Assembly (NCBI GenBank): GCA_012064415.1
Contig: SSNU01000063.1
Location: forward strand, 841,977-905,976
DNA: 64,000 nucleotides
Source: Gyrodactylus bullatarudis
Lineage: Eukaryota > Platyhelminthes > Monogenea > Gyrodactylidea > Gyrodactylidae
Reading direction: 5' to 3'
The notes under the pieces are model-generated. The model was not told the origin of the DNA. It worked only from the letters and a program-made list of their open reading frames with translations, and did no database searches. Positions 23,377-35,328 of the stretch are shown here, in pieces (the first letter of the stretch is position 1; every line of letters begins with the position of its first letter). The position numbers and the translations under genes are program-made.

Positions 23377-26164
23377 CTATGAAACTGAGTTTTTGTGAGA
23401 TATTTGAGAATCTGTGATGACACCACGACAAATGCTCTGATATGTAAACGCTTCTCCATGGAGCCTTTTCATTTTCACACCAAGAGTTTGATTTTGGGTT
23501 TTACTACTCTTTGCAGTGTAGAGGGAAGATTGCGTTGAGAATGAAGAATTTGATGAGGCAGCAGACCCATTAGTAACCTTTTCAGTCTTTTTTCGATTAA
23601 AAATGTTATGCATTTTCAGAGGGTTATTTGAGACATTTTCAGAATGATTATCTTCTTGTTCACCTTTTGCAAAGAGGTCAGGTCCATTATTTACCCGGAC
23701 AATTTCAAGTTTAAATGTCAACACCTCTTTTCCCCAATCATTCATTATGTAACAATGAAATCCACCACTATATAATTATTTATATATTAAAAGGTTTCTA
23801 TTTTTTAAATTTGAATAACTTACGATTTGTTAATTTTGTAGTTGATTGCCTTTTTGGTGAGGGAATCAACTAACTTGACGAATATTTCACTTGGACCCAA
23901 TGAATCGCAACAAACAATAACATTTTTACCAGCACGAACCTTGAGAGTAGATTTCAATATTGGATTTTTCCATTTTGATTGCAGAGAGTTAGACTTACTT
24001 TTCTCAGTCGATCTACTGTCAGTTTTTCTCTTTCACCTGATTCACCTAGATTAAAAATAGGAGGTTTACCTTCCGGACAATCTAATGGATAAACGTTTGG
24101 CACAGAATTCTTATCAGCATAACCTACAAGGGTAATAGGATTGCTTAGAAGAGAACATATTCAATTTGGTTAATTATTGACTTACCGGCAAGATTATTTT
24201 TCAAGTCTTCAGGCCTAAGAGAAAAAATATAGTTTAATCATTAAAATTGGAGAGAGTTTTACAGTTCTATGAAAAAATTGGGAGCACTTGGACTACGAGA
24301 TTGTCGATTCAACTTTTTCATAGGTCAACGTGTGAATGAGTGAGGATTAGAAGAACTCATGTAAAAAAAGACGAAATGATGAAATTTAATCGTAAAATTA
24401 AGTTTTCATACATCTTTGATTAAATAAAATGATAAAGAATTCCACAACAGGTGTAACTACTAATGCTGAATTTAGTATAGAGACATTTTTTAGTAGAAAT
24501 TTATTTGAAAATACTCACGCTTTTGACTTGTTATTATTGCTGAGGTTTGATTTGTTAAGCTGATTTATTTGAGAGTCAATAGATCGACTACTCGGAGACA
24601 TGGGTGATTTACCTGAAAAAATAAATTTTTACCAAAAGATGAGTGAATATTTTCTCTCTTAATACTAGAAAAACAATTGAGGGAATATTAATTAATTTTA
24701 AAATATATATAATAAAAAATGGAAAAAATAGAGGAAAACTTACATAAATTTTCAATATTCTTCTTTTTGTTTGGCGAGGAGTTCTCATCAATATACTTGT
24801 TTAAAGAAATGGAACCCTCTTTGAACTTAGGAAAGAAAGATGAAAATGACGAAGAAAAATGGATGAATAAAATACTTACTTTTGTAATTAACTGTTCTTC
24901 AGATAAGGCACGTTGGATCGTTTTTTGCTCACAAACAGCTGAGCTATCTCTGGGCGATTGTCGAGAGTTGTTATTAGAATTCATAAGGTTCTTGTTCTCC
25001 TTCAAAATAGGTTTTTCACTATTGTTGTATACTTTAGTGGTTAATGCTCTGTGAGCCTCTTTGCGGTGAAGTCGTAAAAAGAGGCCTTCTTCGTTAAAGG
25101 CTGTCTCCATAATACGATAAGTTGCCATAATATAATCGTAATAGCCTTTCTTGAGAATTCTGGCTATTTCCACACGAGGAATTCGAGTATATGCAGCAAT
25201 TTCATTCACAATATCCATATTTAAATTCACAGTCTATAGTGATTTTTACAAAATATGTTCAATTTGAGTATCCGATTCAAAAGATTAATACTTACGGGTT
25301 TTTCTTCTTCTATTAGTGAGACTGGTTTATTATAACCTTCGACTATCCACGGGTGTTGGCGAAGATCTTCCATTTTAATTCTCTTCTTAGGGTCAACACA
25401 GAGAAGCTTGCTCAACAAATGTTTGCTATTCTTACTCAAGTAATCAGGCATCTTGTACTGACCCTTGGATATCTTTTGAGGTAGCTCATTTGGATAATTA
25501 GGATCAAATGGAAGGAATCCACATAAAAGAGCGTAGAGTATAACTCCCAATGACCATATGTCAGCAGCATTACCAGAATAATTTTTGTTCGCCAAAACTT
25601 CTGGTGCAGCATATGCGAACGATCCACAAAAAGTATTCAAAAGTTCAGTTCGATTATGTTTAGCACAAAGACCAAAATCAATAACCCTGATGTTCTGATC
25701 ATTATCCAATAGGATGTTTTCTGGTTTTAAATCTCTATGAGAAAATCCTTTCATATGAGAGTAGCCTATAGCTGACACGAGTTGACGAAAGATTACACGG
25801 GCTTTTTCCTCAGATAATTTTTCTTCTTGAAGGATGTAATCGAAAAGTTCACCTCCAGGTAGGTACTTGAGTAATAATAAATTATATAAAAAGTTACTTC
25901 GAATATCAAATAAAAGTGTGAATCGGTTTCTACAACTTGATAAAGCTTATAGATATATTTATGATGAAGTTGCTTCAAGGCATCAATTTCTGTTCGAACC
26001 CTGAATACATCGACTTGAAGTTTCTTTTTATCAATAATCTTAACAGCAACTTTTTGCTGAGTTAAGGCATGGATAGCTGAGTAAATAAGTCCAAATGAAC
26101 CTTCTGCAATAGGTTCGCAAAAGAAATAGCACCCATGTAATGCTTTAGGAGCAAGTAAATACAT
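23377..26164 (-). CDS. MELK: Maternal embryonic leucine zipper kinase (MELK) homologue
   Basis: Exons: 26164-25898, 25865-25296, 25233-24880, 24825-24744, 24612-24519, 24292-24263, 24214-24186, 24123-23999, 23939-23824, 23767-23377, giving about 685 aa (human 651) with every phase closed. MELK is an AMPK-related Ser/Thr kinase of mitosis and progenitor division. Visible: a glycine loop IAEGSFG in which the first Gly is Ala, catalytic Lys in VAVKII (about 42), GGELFDYI, HRDLKPEN (132-139), IDFGLCAK (about 151-158), AYAAPE, a UBA-like segment after HPWI, a long Ser/Asn-rich linker, and a C-terminal KA1 domain (VLTFKLEIVRV ... KMKRLHGEAFTYQSI; human ELEVCQL ... RRQRLKGDAWVYKRL). The KA1 domain carries an insertion of about 65 residues rich in Ser/Asn/Lys. 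The start could lie further upstream in the same frame (26263). Intron 1 is 32 nt. Confidence 0.9.
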
Positions 26165-26483
26165 ATTGAATTTTGTATTTCTTGAAAAATTCCCGCCGAT
26201 ATTTCTCGTATTAGTTAAACAATTCAATTTTTTAATATTCCAACTCAAAAGACAAATGGACATTAATTTGAAGAGTTTTATCTCAATAGAAATCAGTTTT
26301 ATTCAAAAATTTAATTTTGGAAAACTTTTAAAACGTTCTTTATTTACATGTTAAATTTTTCATCCTTTAACTCTCAGATAATTGAGTTTAATTTATATAT
26401 AGATGGTAGTTATTCAATCTTTTTTTGTGCAAAATTCAATTCAGGATTCATCCGAGATAGGAATCGTCTCAAAGTTGAATCTT

Positions 26484-29400
26484 TCATCTTCCAAAGTTCA
26501 TAAGATTATTCTGGGTCGTATCGAAATTTCTGTCGAATCTGCCTAGGGATAAAAAGAAATTAAAGTACATTATTAGCCTTTATATTTAATCAATACATTA
26601 TGTAACATTTTCGACCACATTGTTAAAGTCTCAATTTATCATGTTTTTAAATGTAACAGAGATCAACAGAACTATTCGAAATTCTTTCCCTAACCAATCT
26701 CTATACACTTACAAGTTCTTTTCTTTAGCCTAGTGTGTTTATTATATTAGCAGGAATAACAACAACACTTACATTCATGATTAAATTACTGACCACTGAT
26801 CTATCCAAACATACATTAAGTGTCTTATATTTATTTAACAAGAAAAGGCATTGATATATCAGTGATACTCGAAGGTATATGCAAAGCATAGATTAATGTC
26901 ATAGTAGATCCACCTCAAGAAAAAGGGAGGAGGAAATCAGCTGCAATCTTATCGTGGGATTTAGGGGGGGGGGTAGTTGAGAGACAGAGGGGAAAGGGTT
27001 CTTTATTGAAAATAAAGATTAATAGTGATCCTCTTTTGTGTACATTGTGGATCGAATATATAACTACACAATCTGTATGTTAACTAGAGAGAAATGTATT
27101 TAGAAAAGGTTTTTAAAAAATAATAAGCTTTCATTCCATGTCATGTGATCCCAATACAAATCCCATCCGTTTATTTTATGCCTCATAAACACAACTGAAG
27201 AGGCGAATATAAAAAAACAAGGTTTCTTTTCTAAATGAACAGAATGTAAATTTAATAAAGAGACCAAAATCCCTGGCCCTGAACACATCTGAACTAAATT
27301 GTAAAGAACAATGGAAAAGATTAAAAAATTTTGAGTCAAAGTAACTTTTTTGTCCCACGAAAACATGTAATTTGAGAATAGGTACAATCATTTCTTTATC
27401 AATGGAAAAATTTAAAGATTTATCATAAATTCGATAATTTAGTCATTTTTATGATGCAGTTTTTACGTTGCTTCTTGTTAGTCTTGAAGACTCTTGAAAT
27501 TCTCTATGGTTTCAAAATCTAAAGCACATCAGCCATTCACTTGCACTTTGAAACACTGAATTTGGTAATTTTCTATAAATTACAATTCTGGTGTAACTTT
27601 TCACACTGATTCCAATGGTGTATTTTATATTTTCCTTAAAACGGAAGGAGAAAAGTTACCGAACACGATTTTTTTGAGTCTCAAGTGCTCATTTTGGAAT
27701 AGAAATGTTTGTTTATTAAACTGATAGTAAAAATATAAATAAGTACTTAAAATTAAGAAAAATAGTTTCCGAAGAGGTCTTCGTTCTCAGGTATAAGTCT
27801 CTGGAGAAATGCACAGGTGGATTTGATGGTTGTGGAGGGGATGGAATCTAACGTAAGTTTGAATCTGGCCTGGAGAGAGAGTATGTTTCCAAGGAGAATT
27901 GAGTATCTTCTTTGGTTCCTGGTATTATAAGGAGAGATTTTTTTTCATTCAAAATTTGAAGTGTTTAACTTTTTTCCTTGCATTTTGAGGAAAAATAAGG
28001 TATACCATTGGAATCAGCATGAAAAGTTACACCAAAATAAAATAATTTATAGAAAATTAACAAAAAAATTTGAAATTTGTTGCATAGTGTTATGATATTG
28101 TCACTGACATCAAGGATCTTGGCCTCTATTATGACAATAATCTAAAAACGAACGTTCAATCTCACGAAATCCTAAAAAGGATTTATTGCAAAAATTATTT
28201 TATTCAGGAGATATCTCATTAACCCGAATTTGTGGATTTCTCTTTTCAAATGACTTATTATGGATCTGGAATACTTTGTGACTATTCAGCTCATTTATCT
28301 CGGAACGAGGTTCGGTGCTTTCTCTTTTACTTTATGAATACCTGCTTGACTTTTTCTCATTTTCATAAAATCCGGAATTATTCAATAGTTTGCACCATTA
28401 TGATATTTGAAAAAGTTGATAGTTTGTTCAAAAATAGTGATTTAGGAATTTCTCGAAAAACTCATTAAACAGTGTTGGTGCAAATTCAAAAATTGATGTT
28501 TTCAACTCTAATTTGGCTTATCAAAACAAAATTTTAGACAATTCAAATTAAGTGTTTAATATAGGTGCTTTAATAATACCAGGTATCAAGATTAGCTAGC
28601 TGTATTTATTTGCCAGACTTGAGTATATCAGCTAGTCAAGGATTTCCGTTAATCTCGTTACAGTAAAAAACCATTCGAAACGAACAAAATTAACGGTAAG
28701 AATATAATACAGTATAATTTAAATCTTGTGTTGGGAGCAATAAAAATGAGGAAAATATTCTTGAAATTCAATCAAAAAACAATATTAAAGTTATGTAGGG
28801 AATAAAAAGTTATAGAGCAGAGTAATCATCTTTCTTTCAAAGTCGCATTGTTTAAATCTATTTCTATCTGAAAATGTATTCGATCAAAATAAAATATTAT
28901 TGGCTCTAATCAGACTATCAGTCTCATTGTGAGAGAAGAAAGAACTAGCCTGATCTGAGAGATAGAAAAGAAAAATAATCAAAACCTCTCGGATGAAATA
29001 TGAGTCTGAATTTGAGAACAGTAATTTTTTTTAAAAAAACGTTACATTTCTAATTTTGGATCTCTCACTTGTTGATAAGGGGGTCATTTAAACCCTTTTA
29101 TTGCTCCAAATTAATGATAAATTTGTAATGTAGATTTGTAATACTCACCATAAGGTAGAAAACTATTCTTTGTAGCATTCTGATTAACATTGCCTCCATA
29201 AAAGAGTTCTTCATCACTGAGAGGGATGTTTGTGTGACATTGAACTCCACTATCTATGCTATTTTGATATGAATGCTGGTGATGGGTTGAATCTTTCAGA
29301 CCAATTACATCAGATAATCCTTCGGCTTCTCTTGATAATCCCAATGAATCATCAATAAATGTCTTGGAGAAGAAATTAACATTAAATAACATTTAGAGGG

Positions 29401-31967
29401 ACCTGTTTCAGAATTGCAAATTTATTCAGAATGTAAACGTATCGACTTAAAGAACTTGCTTACATCATGCGGTACATGTCCAAGTATAATACGAGTTTAA
29501 TGAGCTGTAAAAGTATCTGAAAAAACTTGAATTTATGTGGCAGTGAGGTAAGATTAGACAAAAAGTTCACATTATTCTTGTTAAAGAGTTCATAGACCAA
29601 AGAAATTAATTAATTAATCTATTAATTGTCACGTACAATGGAATATCGTTAAATTTACCTAAGATTTTAAGAGAAGCTAGGTCCTTTTTTTGTAAATGAC
29701 CGATTTGGCTAGTTTAGTGTCTTTTCTTCAGGTTCTAAAGGCAAATACAAACCAGAAAGCAGATGTAAGTGAATCTAGTCAACACCGTTTGTGAAACATG
29801 AATTCCAAATCTGGATTCTAAACGATCCTTCAGTGAATTAACCAACACCTCTCGTTACAGATTTTATGTTTTTTGAGTCTTTTGCATAAAAATAATCGAG
29901 GATCTACAAATTTGAGCTCGATTGAGAGAAAATAATGAATTGTCCAAAATTAGGCTATGCCATAAAATCATCAGGCGATCAAAGTTTCGCAATTCATCCT
30001 GCTAATATTCTGCAGAAGTGTTGGAAACCATGTACCCTTGCTTATTTCGGAAAATTATGAATTCCTATCAATAGCAGACTTCATTTTATACGTTGCAGCT
30101 TTATTTTTCAGTAAGAAATTATCCAATAAAAATTTTTGACCTTTTTACATGACTTAGGGCCATAAATTGTGATTTATCTTTTGAGTCTATGCATGGATTT
30201 TGTTTGAAAGTGGCTTCAATTAAAGATTTCTGATCAGAAAAATATACATTTGATGTCTCAAGTTCAAGAATAACCAAATTTTGAAGTTTTTTGGGAAAAT
30301 TTACAAGATACTCTCTTTCTCAATCTTCTCAATTCCAAATCTTACAATCTAAAGTCTTTTTGGAAACTTTCAATAGAGTAATAGTGCAGAGACAAGAACG
30401 AATTAGTAACCTGTTGTCTATCATAATGATTGAGTTTTGTGTTGAAGAAAAGAAAGAACTATGCATCTGATTAGAAATTACAGTTTAATCCACCTGATGA
30501 TGAAAATGTAATAAATCAAGAGAAAGTTATTTCTTCTTGCATTTGTGGAAGACTTTTTTCTCTTTCTGATTCAGTTCTCTTGAATCTTTTTGTCTACATC
30601 AAACATCTATCCTCTTAATGTGAAATCATCTTTTCTCGCTACTTACTAGTAACTTGAATACGTATGGGGAAATTAAAAAAAATTCATTCATCTTTGAATG
30701 ATAAGAGCACTAACATATGAAAAATCGAATTTTAACTTGGATTGTCAAGACATTTCTCATTAAAGTGTGCTTGAATTAGTATGATCATGTTTCAGTTAAC
30801 ATAAACTAGCTCATATTAGCTTTCGAATCGAGTGTATTATTCAAATCAATCTAAACACATGTAATACTAATAATAAAAAAAATTGTGTTCTCATTAAAAA
30901 AATAGAGAATCAAGTTTAACTTACACTTAAAGCATCATTAGTCAAGATGGCCGCAGCAGTGTCATTATGAGAATCTTTATTTTCACTACTGTTCTTCTCA
31001 TTACTAAGTGTACTTCCATAAATTTGAAAGTTATGATGATGAGCTCTGTAATCAGATTCATTGTTATTGTTTACGCTAAGGTTCTCCATGAGACAATTCT
31101 ATAATGAAAAAACAACAGTCTAATTCAGTTTTCTTTTAAATAGGAAAGTAAAGTGTGAGCTTACAGAATCTTTGATTGTTTTCATTTTAGTCAATTGTAA
31201 TTCTTCCATATTTTGTTCGAGAGGTTGTTCGGCCAAGATAACCGAATCGCTAAAACCAAAGTAGGGATCTGGATAGTTCTGATCTCCCATAACTATGGGA
31301 TTGTAGTTCATTGCAATTGCGTTCATACGCTGATGTCTAATGATCAGCGGGTTCTCTGAGTTTGTGGGATGACTATAGTGAACTAGTTCATCGTTATAAG
31401 CCTTATGGGCATTGTCTAGTTCGTGTAGGTTCATTCCCCATTTCTGATAGGACTGAGGAATTCTCGGATCAAACCAAGATGTTTGTTTTGTTTTATGATT
31501 CAAAAAATAAACTTTGTTGTCTGCATTTATTGCCATCTCATATCCATCTGGAATTTGTTGTTTAGCATTTTTAAGATTTGGAACATAAAATCTAAAATTG
31601 AATTTTTCTAATGTAAATACTTGTGAATTTGTGGATTTCTGAAATCTGGTAATGGGGGTATGTATTCTTCAATGGATGAGTTTGGAAGACTCTTTTGATA
31701 TTGATGTGAAGTGTTAGTTGACAGCTTCAGTAGTTCCTGGCTGAATGTAGCAGGAGAAGAATTAGTTTTTGAGTGCGAAATAGTTGGATTATTTTTATCT
31801 GTTTTCGAAATATCTGGGAAAAAGAAAGACTTTGGAAATTTCCTCTCTTTCAATGGGCGGTTATTAGAACTTTTTCTCAAGTTGAATAGCTCTTCAAAAC
31901 TATTTTCAGCTTCTTCTAATTCGAAATACTCTACAGTTGATGGGCAAACTTTGGAAGAATCATCCAT
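26484..31967 (-). CDS. Yorkie/YAP transcriptional co-activator (Hippo pathway)
   Basis: Exons: 31967-31621, 31591-31165, 31098-30925, 29362-29149 and tentatively 26542-26484, giving about 406 aa. Yorkie/YAP binds TEAD/Scalloped in the nucleus and is held in the cytoplasm by LATS phosphorylation. The N-terminal TEAD-binding region has ENSFEELFNLRKS and ERKFPKSFFFP (human NPKTANVP ... RKLPDSFFKP). HSKTNSSPAT at residues 65-74 aligns with the human LATS/14-3-3 site HVRAHSSPAS (H-x-R/K-x-x-S). One WW domain lies at about 129-161 (GYEMAINADNKVYFLNH ... TSWFDPR). Its first tryptophan is Tyr133 and the second (Trp155) is kept. No second WW was found. The C-terminal half is Asn/Ser/His-rich. The last exon (18 codons after a 2.6-kb intron) rests on phase and splice sites only. 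Without it, translation reads past 29149 to a stop at 29111. Intron 1 is 29 nt. Confidence 0.85.
26543..29148. other. Long intron or intergenic stretch downstream of Yorkie
   Basis: 2.6 kb without supported coding sequence. It contains a run of nine G near 26964, a fold-back element at about 27564-28060, and at about 28230-28460 a segment sharing the AAAATCCGGAAT motif and flanks with 57907-57960. Confidence 0.5.
27564..28060. repeat. Fold-back/MITE-like element
   Basis: Inverted arms of about 65-75 bp: 27569-27640 (TTTTCTATAAATTACAATTC, then GGTGTAACTTTTCA and CTGATTCCAATGG) pair with 27997-28060 (CCATTGGAATCAG, then TGAAAAGTTACACC and TTTATAGAAAA). The roughly 350-bp centre has no reading frame. 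This is typical of a non-autonomous DNA element. Confidence 0.65.
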
Positions 31968-32797
31968 TTCTGACAGAAAATTATGTTCTTCTTGAATTTA
32001 AAATTGAATACCCGCTAATTATAAATGACAAAATTCATATTTCGATATAGGGGTTTTAAATTTTTCGTTGGAAACAGTTAATCCTTTTCAAATTCAGATA
32101 ATCAGATTATCATAATCTGAATCAGATTGTCAAATTATTTCACTAAAAAATTTTTATTCTTAAAATTATTTTAGAATAATTCTGACAATATTGGACTAAA
32201 AAAATTGAAACGATTAAATTCAGAAACGAAATTACTCACCATTTTTTAGCTTTTAATCTAAGCGTTTTCTACGTACGATGAGAATAACTCGAGTAATTAA
32301 ATTACAGTTTTTGAGGCAATCTTAGGGTTCGAATATTATACCGTGTTATCCATGTGAAAAAAAGCATATTTCTTTCTTGAGTCGAGGTATCTAAAGGAAA
32401 ACTCTCTTTATTGCTTATTTTTAAAGATTCTACTCAATTGCATCAGTTTATTTATCTTTATCAAATTGATAAATATCAAGGATGAATTGTCCTTCAAAAA
32501 CTGATTATATCGGTATTTTATTGGCATTGGCGAATTAACATTGGAATAGTATACAGATATCTTTAAGAATCTTGTTACAACGGCGAGTTATAATATATTA
32601 TGGACATACGTAAACATGCAAATTTTGCACTGCAAAATAGCCTTTCGGATTAGAATTTTTCAAAAAGGAGCCTTTAGTAATATTGAAACACACAAATTTT
32701 AAAACTTAGTTCCATTTTTTAAATTGAACTATTATTTAGTTTCAAATTCATAATAGAAATTCTATTAGAATATATTCAGACAAAAATTTATATAAAA
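31968..32797. promoter_or_regulatory. Intergenic region between divergent Yorkie and NDC80
   Basis: 830 bp separate two divergent start codons, so 5' UTRs and promoters of both genes must lie here or upstream exons are missed. A small palindrome (TCAGATTATcATAATCTGA) sits at about 32104-32122. No recognisable core promoter motif can be assigned. Confidence 0.3.
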
Positions 32798-34815
32798 ATG
32801 TTCTCAAGAAATTCCCAAACTGCATCCCGAAGTACAGCTCGATCGACTGGAGCTAACAGAGTATATGTGTTTGTTTCTTGCTTTTATTAATTCTACAGTG
32901 TTGACAAAAGAAATCTTTCCGATAAAATTTTTCAGCGCAACGTTGGACTTCGTTTGGTGGATTTTATTGAAAATTTAGATGAAGAAGTCTGTTTGTCTGC
33001 TCGATTCACTGACGACATGACTCAGACAGATATCAAAACTGTTTTTCGACTGTTATTTAAGCAGATTGGCATAGATCTGATAGCTGAACTTAAAAAATCT
33101 CCATTTGAAACATATGTTTATTTTCTAATCGGAGATCTTGGATACCCTTACCGTGTGAACAGATCTTATTTCGTTAACATGACTTCATCAACAAATAAAT
33201 CCAAAATTATTGGAATGTTTGATTGGATTTTGGAAAAATTTTCCGAAGCTGATGCTTCCCTTGTTCCCCAGAGTGATGACAAGAGAGCTCTTATCTGTGC
33301 AAAAGTTTTTCTAAATAACAATTCCAGCATGTCAACCAAGGAAAAAATTATACAGGCCATGGCGAATGAAGCTGACGAATACGTTTCTGATGAGAGACTT
33401 GCCAATCTCAAACAGCAGTTAGATGTAAGATTAATTATAAATTCATCCACTTTTTTTATCAATCAAGTTTCAAACGAATGTTTGCAATAATATCGCTGCA
33501 AAATTATCGAGAGCCGAACATTTTTACAATGAGAAATTTGAGGAAGCTAATAAAATTGAATCTTTAACTCAAATGATACGTGAGAATCAAGATCTCTATG
33601 ATAAGCTTAATGACAAGAAACGACAATTGATTGAAAAGTTTGAGAGCATGCGAATTGAATACGAAAGCCTTAGTGCTCAGAATCAGCGCCTAAATGTTGA
33701 TATTAAAAAACAAATGGTTTCCGGTCTCTCAAATCTTCGCAGAGAGCACAAAGAAATCATTGAAGAAATTGAAAAAATATCATCCAATTGCACAAACAAC
33801 ATAGAAGAAACTGAAAAGATTCAGGAACAAAACTCACAGTTAAAAAAGGAATGGTTGGAGCTCATCGACTCTGTTAATGATCTTATTGTTGTAAGTGAAC
33901 TTTGTCAATAATCTCTTGCTATTACATAGGAAAAATTCATACCAATTGTGAATTCTTTAGATAAGTACTTTGTTAATTTTTAGCAAACTACTTTAAAGTA
34001 GAAACATTTTTATTTTTTTAAATCAAAACATAATTATCTAGTCTACAGTGATTCATTATGTGGGAATCTAATGACAATTTTCTTTCTTAAAATGTTAGGA
34101 GTCAAATTTCGAGGAGGTTGAGACTATTCCAAGAATATTCTCGATGAACATTCCTGAAATTATCAACAATTTGGGCTTATTCACCAGGATTGAAAACCTA
34201 CACGAGATGACCATTCAATCTTCCGACGCTACCCGTAAAAGGCTAGAGGAACTTAAGGCGAATATTAAAAGCATGGAAGAGGAAAAAGTCAAACTTGAGG
34301 AGGACTTGAAGCAGAAGAAGGAGGAAAACAGACTTGGTCTCATCACAAATCAACAAATGAAGAAAAAAATTGAGTTAATTGTTGAGAGTAACAAAAAGTT
34401 GGAAGTAAGAGGAGAAGAACTGAAAAAAGAAATCATCAGCTTGAACAGGAAGATAAAGGAAATGCCTGAAGATAGAATCCATGAAACAAATCAACTCCAC
34501 TCAGTCATGAGAAGCTCTGTTCGTCGAAAGGTATGTCGTTTCCTTGGTTGAATATCTTTTCATCTGATCTTTTGATTTAAAAATTAATCTCACTTTATTT
34601 ATTTTTTAAGCGGCAGACGACAGAAGCTAACGACCAAGTAAGTAAATAATATTAATTCATAAGGAGAAATACATTTCAAAATCAATAATTTTTACTATTT
34701 TAAGGAAAATCCTGAGGCAGATTTATGCAAAGAAATCATTGAACAGGGCATGAAAGATCTCGACATGGAGATGAAAACATTTGAAAACTTATTCATTGTG
34801 AATACTTCCATATAA
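32798..34815 (+). CDS. NDC80: NDC80/HEC1 kinetochore protein homologue
   Basis: Exons: 32798-32860, 32936-33424, 33468-33890, 34099-34530, 34611-34637, 34705-34815, giving about 514 aa (human 642), all in phase 0. NDC80 binds microtubules at the outer kinetochore. A basic Ser/Arg-rich N-terminal tail (MFSRNSQTASRSTARS) precedes a calponin-homology-type domain at about 22-125, with TDIKTVFRLLFKQIG, LIGDLGYPYRVNRS and IIGMFDWILEKF (human DFQMIFTFLYRQID, LLKALGYPFTISKS). Two long Glu/Lys-rich coiled coils follow, broken by a helical segment (IPEIINNLGLFTRIENLH) that could be the NDC80 loop. The end may instead be spliced at 34798 to TTTCACAATAAGC near 34876, giving a different five-to-eight-residue tail. 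Intron 2 is 43 nt. Shorter coils and low similarity make this a fast-evolving homologue. Confidence 0.82.
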
Positions 34816-35328
34816 TTTCCCATTATAACATCTTAAAATTTTTAATAGAGATTGTTCCTTTTTCTTTACTTTCAGTTTCACAATAAGCAAAGTAGCAATT
34901 AAAAAGATTAGACTAGCCGTAGTCAGGTATAATCGTGTGATAATTTATCAGTGATAAATTATAGAATCTATAATATACACTGCATCAATTTTATCAAAAT
35001 TCTAACCTAATGAAATGGTGATTTTCATTAGGAAGACGAGACTATATTGATTTTAACATGGAATCCAATTAAACTTGATAAAAAGTGTCTGGCTTCAAAA
35101 TTAAACTTTCAAGACAATAAACTCTTGAAAATATCAATTACACCTATCTTTATAGGATTAATGATAAACTAAAGAAAATTTTTTATTTAATTAAAAAAAA
35201 TTTTTTCAAAAAAAATATTCCAGTTTGTGAAAAACTATCTCAGGCAATGGCTTAAATATTAAATCCTGTTACGAAAGTAGAGAGTATCATTAATTAATAA
35301 GATGACTTGACAGTTAAATGATGAAAGA
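34816..35328. other. Short intergenic stretch between NDC80 and SQOR
   Basis: Convergent 3' ends. A small imperfect palindrome (ATAATTTATC ... GATAAATTAT) lies at about 34938-34960. Nothing else is evident. Confidence 0.4.

Noticed and set aside
24049..24072. A possible 24-nt intron (GTAAACC ... AATCTAG, minus strand) in MELK
   Set aside because: The frame reads straight through this segment and the following exon keeps phase, so it is most simply coding.
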